Assembly (NCBI GenBank): GCA_003116875.1
Contig: BCKT01000006.1
Span: 992,001 to 1,056,000 of the forward strand
DNA: 64,000 nucleotides
Origin: Takashimella koratensis
Lineage: Eukaryota; Basidiomycota; Tremellomycetes; Trichosporonales; Tetragoniomycetaceae
Reading direction: 5' to 3'
Made by a program: the position numbers and the translations under genes. The number at the start of each line of letters is the position of its first letter. Positions within the stretch are counted from its first letter, which is position 1. Under the pieces are notes generated by a model that had not been told where the DNA came from, searched no databases, and was given only the letters and a program-made list of their open reading frames with translations. This document shows positions 34,564-43,303 of the stretch, piece by piece.

Positions 34564-34776
34564 GTTGAGGTGTTGATGTTATGCTTTTGGGATTGGTGAC
34601 AAAGAAAGATGTTAAAAATCCAACACAGATCTCACCTGTTTTTCATCTTTTCCTTTTCTTTTTTTTTTTTGAGTCGCAAGAAAGCTAAATATCACGTGAC
34701 TTGAACCCCTTCGATCGCGGGATATTCATCTGCGTCAACTTTGGACACCTTCCAACATCCTCCACACCTCGACACC
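34564..34776. promoter_or_regulatory. bidirectional HOM2/ELC1 promoter with Gcn4-like site
   Basis: Only 213 bp separate the two start codons. A poly-T tract (34659-34670) abuts TGAGTCG at 34670-34676, six of seven bases of the Gcn4/Cpc1 element TGA(C/G)TCA, about 110 bp upstream of the HOM2 ATG. General amino-acid control of HOM2 is known in yeasts; use of this site is inferred. Confidence 0.5.
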
Positions 34777-35331
34777 ATGCCAGAATCAGATTTCGTCGTT
34801 CTCGAGTCGTCGGACGGGTTCACGTTCTCCATTCCGAGGAGGTATGCGTTGGCGAGTGGGACGTTGAAAGCGATGCTGGACCAGGAAGGTGAGTTGTGGA
34901 GTGGGTGTAGGTGCGGTTTCTGGCTCCGCGCGCCAGGGGTGCGTTGAATAGAGGGTTCTGACTTTTGTAGGCGAGTTCCAAGAAGCCAAAGACTCGAGGT
35001 GCAAGCTTCACTACCGGTACGTCGCCCCCTTTTCTCTTCAATCCTTGTTACCCGTCATCCCACACCCAAGCTAAACCGTCCACGTCCACCACCCAGCGGC
35101 GTCATCGTCCTCAAAGTCATCGAGTACCTCGCGTACAAAGTCCAATACGCCGACTTCAACGCGTCCGATATCGTCGAGGACTTTCAAGCTCGTATAGACC
35201 CTTACATCGCGCTGGAATTGTACGTATCGCTCTCTGGTTTGGGTGCAGCGGGGGCAAGGTTGAGTGAAAGGATGGACGCGCTGACGATGGACTGGAATAG
35301 GTTGACGGCGGCCGATTACCTCGAGACATGA
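34777..35331 (+). CDS. ELC1: elongin C (Skp1-fold adaptor)
   Basis: Four exons (34777-34888, 34971-35016, 35097-35219, 35301-35331) give about 103 residues, the usual elongin C size. MPESDFVVLESSDGFTFSIP, RRYALASGTLKAML, VIVLKVIEYLAYKVQY and the C-terminus IALELLTAADYLET follow the family pattern, which ends LELLxAADYL in yeast. Elongin C joins cullin-type ubiquitin ligases and, in animals, transcription elongation factor SIII. The last intron (35220-35300, gtacgt...aatag, 81 bp) is divisible by three and has no stop; ignoring it inserts 27 residues into the helix that meets BC-box partners and breaks the LELL motif. Confidence 0.88.
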
Positions 35332-35726
35332 ACGATCGGATCGGCGTCGACCATGGGTCTTTTTGTGTACACTACAGCATCACGTCACCTCAACATGCAT
35401 TGTAATACCCGGCTCCCGGACGGCAACAGATGTAACCCCGAGTTGCCTCCAGCTCGACCGCGAGTTGCTTGGCATGGTCAAGTGGGGTGACCTTGCTTTG
35501 ATGGGCTGACTTTCCACATGGCCGTACGGCTAATCGAGAGAGCGAGATGAAAGGTAAGACGCTGACGTTCAAACATAACCCTTGAGGGATCCTTTGACAA
35601 GGTCGACTCGGCGGCCAAAAACTGCAAGTCGCCCATTTGTCCACCTGGCAGTTGACGTTGCACATTCATGCACAACTTGACTTCTTATTGGAAGTCCTCT
35701 TTCTACAGCCAATTACTTCCGTCGAC
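35332..35726. other. intergenic upstream of the orphan array
   Basis: No gene seen. A CCAAT element lies at about 35710, roughly 20 bp before the ATG of the next gene. Confidence 0.45.
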
Positions 35727-36368
35727 ATGCCGAACCGTTTACTTGGCGTCGGCCCTCGGTCCTCGGTCCTCGGTTCGTCTGATGCGTTGAGTCGTCGCGC
35801 AATGGATATAGGCAGCTCATTGATGGAGAAACTATGGCGTCGCGATGATCGGGCATCGCAATCTAGTCAGCACGACGAACATCCAAACTCTGACGACGAC
35901 TTTGAGGAAGTGAGCGACAGTGAGGATGAACTCGGGACGATAGAACACGATTGGCAACCGCTCTGTGGACCTGATCCGGAACAGACAGTAGCCTGTAGCG
36001 ATAGCGTTGTCTTCTTCAGCGACGACAGCGATAGGGAGAGCGAGGAGGACGAGGAGGAAGAACTAGGTTCGCCGCTTGTTGAGTACCAGGGGGACGGGGG
36101 CATAAGTAACACTTTAGACAGTGAACGCTTATCTGTAGGCATGAGTAACACTTTGGACAGTGGACGATTTTCTGTGGCGGAATACAAGGAGGACGAAGTC
36201 GAGAGCGACGAGGCGGATCCGTCGCAGTCGAACAGTCAAGCGTTACCGTCGAGCCCTTCGCATTCCCATTCGTCTCTTGTGGATTCTCGCGAGCTCAGTG
36301 AACAACTGGGAACCTCGGAGTTATTTCCTCCCACCCATCCGAGAGAATCGTCGACGTGGAGGCGCTGA
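35727..36368 (+). CDS. orphan acidic protein, array member 1
   Basis: A single open exon of 213 residues from ATG 35727 (MPNRLLGVGPRSSVLGSSDA). The product is strongly acidic (SDDDFEEVSDSEDELG; SDDSDRESEEDEEEELG) and Ser-rich, with no signal peptide or membrane segment. It holds a perfect-length duplication of 13 residues (ISNTLDSERLSVG / MSNTLDSGRFSVA). The stretch DDDFEEV fits the acidic [FW]xx[VLI] pattern seen in other array members. An ATG 90 bases upstream (35637) is in frame, but its added residues look like leader. No homologue is recognised. It is the first of a head-to-tail series of small genes, all on this strand. Confidence 0.55.
   Translation: MPNRLLGVGPRSSVLGSSDALSRRAMDIGSSLMEKLWRRDDRASQSSQHDEHPNSDDDFEEVSDSEDELGTIEHDWQPLCGPDPEQTVACSDSVVFFSDDSDRESEEDEEEELGSPLVEYQGDGGISNTLDSERLSVGMSNTLDSGRFSVAEYKEDEVESDEADPSQSNSQALPSSPSHSHSSLVDSRELSEQLGTSELFPPTHPRESSTWRR
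36101..36178 (+). repeat. 39-bp tandem duplication inside array member 1
   Basis: Two adjacent 39-nt copies (36101-36139, 36140-36178) differ at only a few bases, mostly third positions, and keep the reading frame. Confidence 0.8.
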
Positions 36369-37027
36369 AGAAACGACTAGGAACGCCGATAAGTCAACTC
36401 GACACCTTCAATGAAACACCAGCCACTTCATATATCACCTCCACCGGGCGGCGTGCACGGTCAAAAAGAATGCGGGACTGGGGAGGAGACAAGATGATCG
36501 ATAAATAGTAGCTTTGATAGTTTATCAGCATCCTGGACTGGTATTGATTGGTTGGGATTTGTGGTTGCTAGACGACATGAGGCTCTCGTATAGCCGTATG
36601 AATGGATGTTGAAACTACTCATGCCCCAGGCCTGGACCCATACCAATCCAAGCTTTCACGACACCGCTGCAGCGCTTCCCAGGTCGCACAGTCCGTCTCC
36701 ACAAAGGCTAAGGGGGTGCCAGTCAAGTCGCAATGAAGGATTGAGAGGGTCAACCCCACTCTCCCCTTTGTCGGTACTTGTTTCACCGTACCGGACTTGT
36801 GGGTCGGAGTAGAAGCGCTTGCTGAGTGTGGATTGAGAGCGCGGCGGTGAGCGGTCTTTGACGACGCGGGATTGAACGGCCAAGCGGAGTAGGGAACCGC
36901 GTTCTGGACAGAGTCGAGCCTTCGCATAAGTGGGCAGTGCCCCTCCCTTACCGATACATCATCTCGCACGTCCCGCCATAACCTCATCACTCCCCCCTAC
37001 CCAACATATCCTACTCGGAGCATAGAC
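36369..37027. other. spacer in the orphan array
   Basis: No + strand gene seen. A minus ORF at 36619-36990 (123 codons, ending ATWEALQRCRESLDWYGS) is the only candidate; codon pattern and context do not support it firmly. Confidence 0.35.
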
Positions 37028-37614
37028 ATGAGCCGCAACTCTGAATTCGGCAACATCTCCTCGAGGTGAGTACGGTACGGTCAAACCAGGTGGTTACGAA
37101 ACTCACCTGATCCTTCAGCGGATAGTCTTCGAACTGCTCAACTGCCGGCACGCCCTATGGCTCCCGAGCACAGAGTCTCACCTCAAGTTCCACCTCTTTG
37201 GGGTCGGGCAACCTTGGCTTGCCTCCCTCGGGCATTGTCGGCTCAGACGTGGAGGAGGATTCGAAATCAACTTGCGGCGATACTGCTACCGCCGATGAGG
37301 CACCACCTCACCAAGGACCCCCAAACAACGGTCCAAACGAGCCGGATGGTCCAGGATCCTCTGATACCGACTCTTAGACCCCTGAGGAAGTCCCTTCTGC
37401 CGAAACGTCGGAGGCCGAGGAGACCGGATCCTTGTCTGTTTCTGAAGAGGATCATGAGGTTGACGATCGTCCTCCAACACCAACAGCCACCGGACTGAAG
37501 CCGCCTCCTTCGCCGACATTGAACCGTGCCACCTCCACGGCTTCGTCTGGCGGATCTCCCTCTTGCCCCCGAGTTTCTCCTTGGATCGATTCATTTGGTC
37601 CCCCAAACCCCTAG
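37028..37614 (+). pseudogene. orphan acidic protein, array member 2, with two in-frame TAG codons
   Basis: ATG 37028 starts MSRNSEFGNISS, followed by a phase-2 gtgagt donor and a ccttcag acceptor at 37118. The frame then runs to a TAG at 37612-37614 with protein-like content (SSNCSTAGTPYGSRAQSLTS; VGSDVEEDSKSTCGDTATAD; TPEEVPSAETSEAEETGS; VSPWIDSFGPPNP), except for TAG at 37123-37125 and TAG at 37375-37377. The stops lie in one frame 84 codons apart. Composition on both sides of each stop is alike. An intron ending at the second TAG (ctcttag) is possible, but no good donor was found. It resembles member 3 in start, intron phase and a Trp-Asp-Ser-Phe-Gly type end. Either a decaying copy or a mis-modelled gene. 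Confidence 0.5.
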
Positions 37615-38245
37615 TGGCAACACGTTGGGTCAGCGAGGGAGTTGAGTGATCTCCCGATGCCAACCTGAATATTGGGACCCAATCTTTTTGAGAGATGGTT
37701 GAAAGGCAAAACGGATCTGTGTGTGCGGGAAGTGTTTCAGAGATGCACCCCTACGTCAGCTTTCTTTTATCACAACCGAAGCAGGACCCCAGACAGCTGT
37801 GTGTATATAGGCATTTGAGAGCGGGAGGATCGCTTCGCAGCATTGTACAGACAGTAGGTACATGCAAATTAATCCTGAACGCAGTCGCCACTAAGATCTT
37901 AGGCCCTCGGCCAACCTCTGCTGCGGAGTTTTGTGGTCACAGCGGACTAGATAGTGCTCGTATTGTACAACGGCAAGCGGCGACCCACGTTCTGCTCAGT
38001 CCATCAGCGATCCTTTGGCGGTTACATTTTATACCGGCGATTGCAAAGAGCGAGTATTCTTTTGTCTGGAGGGGAAATTTTCTTTCGATGCCTCAAAAAC
38101 CCCGCTCCCCGTGCGCTCCATGCCTTGCTGTACAAAAATGTGAGCCGAGGGTACTAGACTGACTTGGAGCAAACCTCTACGGTCGGTACAAAGCTCAAGA
38201 GACAAGTTTCACACCGACTTGAATACTAGCACGACCGTAACCACG
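37615..38245. other. spacer in the orphan array
   Basis: An ORF of 155 codons (37695-38162) is present, but its Cys/Arg-rich composition is unlike its neighbours and it is probably chance. Confidence 0.35.
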
Positions 38246-38688
38246 ATGAGCAGCGGCAACGATAATGGGGACCAGCCCGTTGAATCAGACGACAGCGCCA
38301 GGTGAGAGGCATGTGCTAAAGGAAGGGTAAGCTAACGGACAGCACCCGCTCTTTCCTCACGGTGGGGATGTCTTCCACCGCTGCGACAAGCCAAACCTCT
38401 CTTTCTAACGTATCCGTGGCATCTGATCAGTCGGATGACTCCATGATTCCCGGCGCCAACAATGCACAGCCGGATACGGATGGAGAACAAGGAGAGGCTG
38501 AGAGTGAAGACGATGAGGAAGGCGTAGCGGAGGATCTATCCGGATCATTAACGCTACGTCTTTCTTCACCAGAGGAAGTGAGAGAGCGTGAAACTACACA
38601 CAGCTCCTCGGCGAGCAATGAGCCATCAGGACCGCCATCCAATGCGGGGTTGTGGGACTCAGACGCCTTCGGCGGCATACCATGCTGA
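38246..38688 (+). CDS. orphan acidic protein, array member 3
   Basis: Two exons (38246-38301, 38343-38688) around a 41-bp intron (gtgaga ... ctaac ... gacag), phase 2, give about 133 residues. The start is MSSGNDNGDQPVESDDSA; the body is Ser/Asp/Glu-rich (DGEQGEAESEDDEEGVAEDL), and it ends GLWDSDAFGGIPC. Similar intron phase after a short first exon and a similar Trp-Asp-Ser ending link it to member 2. No signal peptide, no membrane helix, no recognised domain. Confidence 0.55.
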
Positions 38689-39196
38689 GCGAGTCTAAAG
38701 AGAAGTTGTGTGGTACATCTCCTTTCGGACGTTGGAGAAGGTTCTAGTCAATGCATCATGATTCAAGGCTCCACGGGCAAGTGACGTACAGTCTTCTTTG
38801 AGGTGGAGTCAAATGGGGCTGAAGGGTCGTGGTGAAGAGGACAGGGAGCCTGAGGGCTTCTCTCCCTCATCTTCCAGGCAAGAGCGTGCTCGCCTTCCCA
38901 CGTGTCTGCCAGTCATGTTGAGGACAGGCTTGTCCTTCCTGCCTCCGTCAAGGAGACCACAAAGTCTGCACTCTCCACTCCTCACAAAAGATTGCTCTGT
39001 CTGAAACGCGGAAGGCATGTGGTCATCATTGAAAGGACGGACAGTCGGCGTTATGTTCGGCCGAGCTGGCTCAAGGGGCGTGGAGGGCACTGATAACGTT
39101 ATACCTAGCTGTTGGGGCTCATCCCTCTTCCCACATAAGTCAACCTCCTCTCTCTCGTACCACCACGTACGAACACCGCTCAGTCACTTCAACAGA
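38689..39196. other. spacer in the orphan array
   Basis: No supported gene. It ends in a CT-rich leader (39120-39190) before member 4. Confidence 0.4.
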
Positions 39197-39703
39197 ATGT
39201 CTCACAAGCTGTCGAAAACAAAGCCGACAAAGTCGGGAAAGTCGACGTATTCCACCTCACAGTTTACCGGCTCTCCCAACAACACAACCTCCGAACTCTC
39301 CACCACCGAACGTTCCAAGCTGTCCACCGACCCCAGACGAAGGGGAGTCCTCTTCATCACCGACACAGCTCCTGAAAAATCTTTCCTGCGACCGGCGTCA
39401 CCATCCCGGGCCCTGGGTTTTCAACCCACTGCGAAGCCCGACAAGCTGACGACCGCATCGAAACACCAGTCCGGCCACAGCGTCCGAAGTGACAACTCCG
39501 ATGAATACAAATACGCCGATCCCAACTACATCAAGGACACCGAGAACGAAACCCCCTTCCGGGGTCTGAAGCCGCTACCCCGCAAGCATTTTCCATCCAC
39601 ATCTAGGGGCCAGGCGACGAGCGACCTGTCGACGGTGTCCTCCCACAATTGGGGCCGAAATTCTTCCAATACCATCGGGACATGGGACAGGCGAAGGAGC
39701 TGA
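39197..39703 (+). CDS. orphan Ser/Lys-rich protein, array member 4
   Basis: Single exon of 168 residues, start MSHKLSKTKPTKSGKSTYST after a CT-rich leader ending cacttcaacaga. Unlike its neighbours it is basic and Thr/Ser/Lys-rich at the N-terminus. It carries SDEYKYADPNYIKDTENE and ends HNWGRNSSNTIGTWDRRRS. It is predicted to be disordered. It keeps array orientation and size. No homologue recognised. Confidence 0.55.
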   Translation: MSHKLSKTKPTKSGKSTYSTSQFTGSPNNTTSELSTTERSKLSTDPRRRGVLFITDTAPEKSFLRPASPSRALGFQPTAKPDKLTTASKHQSGHSVRSDNSDEYKYADPNYIKDTENETPFRGLKPLPRKHFPSTSRGQATSDLSTVSSHNWGRNSSNTIGTWDRRRS

Positions 39704-39937
39704 GGCATGAGGGAGCTTGCACAGGATGGTAGCAAGTTTTGTTGGATTTGTATATGTCTGTACAGGAATGTACTGTTTGCACGTGTATGTACACATTGTT
39801 TACTTCTGTAGGCACATGTGAGAATGTGAGAGCCGTTTGTTCTAAGCCTAACACCCCACTCTTCAAAAAAGTCAGAGAGCAGAGAAGGTTTGTCCGAGCG
39901 GGATCAAGAGGGAGATGGCTTATTTCAGCGGCATGAC

Positions 39938-40222
39938 ATGAGAGAATCAGGCGACTCTGACCTCTACGATACGTATGACTCTCTCCCTCTGGCTCCACTT
40001 GATCTCTCCACCCCTGCAGGGAGCAGTAATAGCGGTAATGGTCCGGCCGATTTATCCGGATCCACGTCTCCGCAAATGGACATGGGGGTTTTCGGCGGGG
40101 AAGCCTCATGGGCAGAGACGGACTGGAGTGTGGGGTTTGCATGTCGACCGCCCGTGGAGCCGGCCCGTCTTTTGGCTCTTTCGTCTCTTCAGCTCTTGTA
40201 CAGTCAAAGGCTGTACTTCTAA
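39938..40222 (+). CDS. possible orphan acidic protein, array member 5
   Basis: The frame is open from about 39890. The first ATG at 39938 gives 94 residues: MRESGDSDLYDTYDSLPLAP, Ser/Gly/Asn-rich middle, then MDMGVFGGEASWAETDWSVG. Acidic N-terminus, DLSG phrase (also in member 3) and Trp-Asp near the end fit the array, but the last 20 residues look like read-through into non-coding sequence, and a 5' exon may be missing. Low confidence. Confidence 0.35.
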   Translation: MRESGDSDLYDTYDSLPLAPLDLSTPAGSSNSGNGPADLSGSTSPQMDMGVFGGEASWAETDWSVGFACRPPVEPARLLALSSLQLLYSQRLYF

Positions 40223-40597
40223 CCTCGCCTTTGATTCTAACCTCGCCTTTGATCGAAAGCATCCTTTCTCTCCAACTGCTGTACAGCGAGGAGGCGGAAT
40301 GTACAAAGACTCAGAAAGGGGGAGGGTGGGCAAAACACTGTCGATCGATGAGCCGTCTACAAAAAGTGAAAGGACTAAAGCTGAGTGCAATGAGCTCGCT
40401 TGCGGTTGAAAGATCCTTTATCGGTGCTGTACAAACAGTTTTGTGGAGAGGGATAAGCATTTAGGAAGGGGTAGAATGGTAGTTGGGATAGACCTCCCCC
40501 CCCCCCCTCCACCACTTTTCTCCACACCTCAACAACTTGCTCTCACTCGCCCGTCTCCACCCGCTGCCCCGGAGACTTGGACAATCCTCTACTCAAC
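40223..40597. other. spacer in the orphan array
   Basis: No gene. It contains a 12-bp duplication aacctcgcctttgat near 40220-40250 and a run of C at about 40497-40508 in the leader of the next gene. Confidence 0.4.
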
Positions 40598-41221
40598 ATG
40601 GCCGATGAAGGAGATGAGTCGTTCGAAGTGCTCGGACCCTCAGACTACCCTGTTGAAAGCCAGAGACTCGTCGACAACATCTCCTTGATCGATACCAGGA
40701 TCACCCTCGGTGGCGACGAGGCAAATATCGACCTGGTTTTTGTTGTTCTGGAGGAGGCGGCGACTGAAACCACTCCTACGACGATGAGCGACTCTCCTTC
40801 ATCGATGGACGATCCTCAACAGCTTTCGGCGTCCCAGAGCTCCATTCCACTTCTCCTTCGTTCACTCAGCTATTCATGAGAGGGTCCGCTTGAATCATCC
40901 TCCGAGTTCGGCTACGCCCGCGCGGTGGCTGAACAACCTCCTCTCCCCGATCTCCAGGATACCGACCGCTCGGACATTTTGGACGACCCCTTCTTTTCGA
41001 ACCGCGACTTGGGGACAATCATCACCGCCGGTACTGTGAGTGCCAACACGAAAATCAGTTCTTCGAAGCCGGTCTCTCCGAGTACGTCCCCTTCACACGA
41101 CCGTTGCTGGTGTGCGCACCCAATCCCTGGAGCGTGGCCCATGGACGACCATGCATCATCCAATGCAGACACAAACGACGACTGGTTTCTCGAAGGTTCG
41201 GAGGAGATTCCTGATTCATAG
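40598..41221 (+). pseudogene. orphan acidic protein, array member 6, with an in-frame TGA
   Basis: ATG 40598 after a leader ending tactcaac starts MADEGDESFEVLGPSDYPVE. The frame runs to a TGA at 40877-40879 (after RSLSYS) and continues in the same frame with similar composition (EGPLESSSEFGYARAVAEQP; DTDRSDILDDPFFSNRDLG) to ANTNDDWFLEGSEEIPDS and a TAG at 41219-41221. Without the TGA it would be 207 residues. ESFEVL is an acidic FxxL motif at residues 7-12. No plausible intron removes the TGA. Either a nonsense-mutated copy, or the first 93 codons are the gene and the rest is decayed. Confidence 0.5.
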
Positions 41222-42150
41222 ATGGAAAGGACAAATCTTGTATATACAGCTCGCGAAAGGTGCCCGAGAGTTCATACTTGTTTGGAACCATGGAGATGAT
41301 CGAATGACAGGACGAGCTGTTCATGGGTCGTGGGAAAGATTCTGATCACTGTTACCATTTCAGTGGGAAGTAAGATACTTTGGACGCCGCCGACACACCG
41401 AGGGCGACGGGCGACCTTTGCTTATACTTGTGAGTGGTAAAGTAGGCTCCACAGCAGAATACGCCTCGGCAATGGCAGAAGCCCAATGAGTGGAGCACGT
41501 AGCAAGAGTCGGTCAACCTGAGGAGGCTCAGAGGCGCTAGTTGTGGGACACTGATGAGGTCTCGGAGTAATGTAGATGACAAGCACTTTCCTCGCGATCG
41601 AACCTTTCAGCTTACTCTACTCGACTCGGCCTCGAAAGTACGTCTCTCTTGTGGGTCTGATGATGCTCCCCCAAGTGGCTCCAGCTTGAACAGCTGCTGG
41701 TGAGCGAGATCGTGTTGGAGCAGATCCAGCTTCAAAGGGTGAGTGAACCGACGGTGGAACATTGATGTCTCCACACATTTCAGCGCCTCTGCCTATCGAC
41801 GCCTTTTGACCCAGCGACGGCGGCCGCTTCGGCCTTCGACTGGAAACGAGCCTTTGCCAGACTTTTCGTTGGGCCGAAAGTAGGCGTGGCCTGACACGCT
41901 ATCGTAAAAGCTCTAGAAACAGAGTAATCGAAAAGCTTTCTCTCGTCAGGCGCTCTTGGAAAAGAGAGGACAGAGGGTATTGATCCGCGTGCGAGTGGAG
42001 CGTACAACCTTTATGATCATGGGAAGAGGTATGCACTTGGGGCAAGGGAGTGGTTCAGCTTATAACCCTTCGCCTCCTCACATCCCCCTCATCCCGATCC
42101 AGTGTATCCTCCCACTTGCCGTCGCGCCTCTCGCTCTTTCCTAGTTCAAC
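41222..42150. other. unresolved stretch with intron-like signals
   Basis: Short open segments on the + strand between 41576 and 42030 are bordered by good splice-like signals (gtacgt near 41639; gtgagtg near 41739; ttcag near 41783; gtaggc near 41880; gtcag near 41950). They read WLQLEQLLVSEIVLEQIQLQ and AFDWKRAFARLFVGPK, but no single frame-consistent gene could be built. Leader of the next gene follows, with TATAA at 42061. Confidence 0.35.
42061..42065 (+). promoter_or_regulatory. TATA-like element of array member 7
   Basis: cttataaccc, 90 bp before the ATG at 42151. Confidence 0.4.
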
Positions 42151-42716
42151 ATGCCCATCTCTGATGAGAACGAAGACGGATGGGAATGGGTTAGTGCTGT
42201 GGACGACTCGACCAAGGCCCCCCAGTCCCCCAGCGAAACAGCCTTCGCAGACACCAAGACGCCCACCGGTGAGCATAACGACGTCGCTATGAGTGGATAT
42301 AGGCTCTAACTCACCTCTTTTAAGCCCAAGCGACCCCGCAGAACTCAACTTGCTCACAGCAGTCACCTTCTTCCGGCTACTTTTCCCTTTTCCATAGCGG
42401 AATTTTCGTGAACCGGATTCCCAGTGATCCCAATGAAAATTCTTTCTTGATCCTGGATTGCGATGAATCTCGCTTCAACGACATCAAGGCGATGTACGCA
42501 AAACGTCCCCTCCCTCCCCTCCCTCCCCTTCCTCCCCTTCCTTCCTGTCCTCCAAAAACGAGCTCCACCAGACGCACCAAGTCTGTTGTGGGGTCGTCCT
42601 GCAACAACTGCCGAGCAAGCGCCACCACCAAGACCCCTTCCGCCCCATGCGACAGGACCTCTACCTCTTCACCTACTACCTTTTCCGCGGCTTTTGATAC
42701 GGTGACGGCGACATAG
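42151..42716 (+). CDS. orphan acidic protein, array member 7
   Basis: Two exons (42151-42268, 42325-42716), intron 56 bp, phase 1, give about 169 residues. The start MPISDENEDGWEWVSAVDDS contains an acidic WxxV motif (EDGWEWV) at residues 8-14, the same place as the FxxL of member 6 and the FxxI of member 8. The middle holds SGYFSLFHSGIFVNRIPSD and FLILDCDESRFNDIKAMYA, more ordered than its neighbours, followed by a (LPP)n run and a Cys/Ser/Thr-rich tail. The leader ends ctagttcaac like members 6 and 4. No homologue recognised. Confidence 0.6.
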
Positions 42717-43303
42717 CGACAGATTGAGCAGAGGGTGTCGTGAATGTTTCGAATCCGTGTTAGAGTGGCGTATTGAAGGATTGGGTGAGCGAGCATAGCT
42801 TCTAGGGGTATCACTGCTGTACAACGTTGGTTCATAATGTACTGTAAGAGTGAAGGTCTCACGGATTGCCATTTGTTGCCGTTGTGGAAGGTGGCTCTTG
42901 CTGCACTGCCTCGCGGCCACAAGAAACACTTGGCACTTTGGGCGAGGGGCGGGCGAACCTTTGATCACCTGTGCAGCCTTGACGTCTTGGGGCGCTCGCG
43001 GGCTATGGGGGGCGAACAAACAAGTGCGGAGGGGTGTACACAGACAAAGGCGTGGCGCTTTTCCTGGCTTGTCAGAACGCGGCTGACCGCCTGTAGCCGG
43101 TGAAGGGATACATTCGGGGTGGAGCCAGCTCGCTAGCTCGACATAGATCCTTTATAGTTGCAGGCAGTTGCTCGGTGGTATAAGCTAACGAGCCCCCACT
43201 CACCCCTCTTCAACTCCCCACCAAAGTCCAGTTTCCCCTCTCCTCCAATTTTGCTTGATTACAGTCAACCGATCTTTCGACGAACCCCGAACATCTCTTT
43301 GAC
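42717..43303. other. spacer in the orphan array
   Basis: No gene seen. Promoter of member 8 with TATAA at 43179-43183 and a CT-rich leader. Confidence 0.45.

Noticed and set aside
36619..36990. 123-codon minus-strand ORF in the orphan array
   Set aside because: No homology, opposite to all neighbours, no splice or leader signals; kept only as a note.
37695..38162. 155-codon + strand ORF between array members 2 and 3
   Set aside because: Cys/Arg-rich random-looking composition, no leader; probably chance.
41596..41606. cgatcgaacc resembling the end of a minus-strand tRNA
   Set aside because: The flanking bases do not form a T-stem or acceptor stem.
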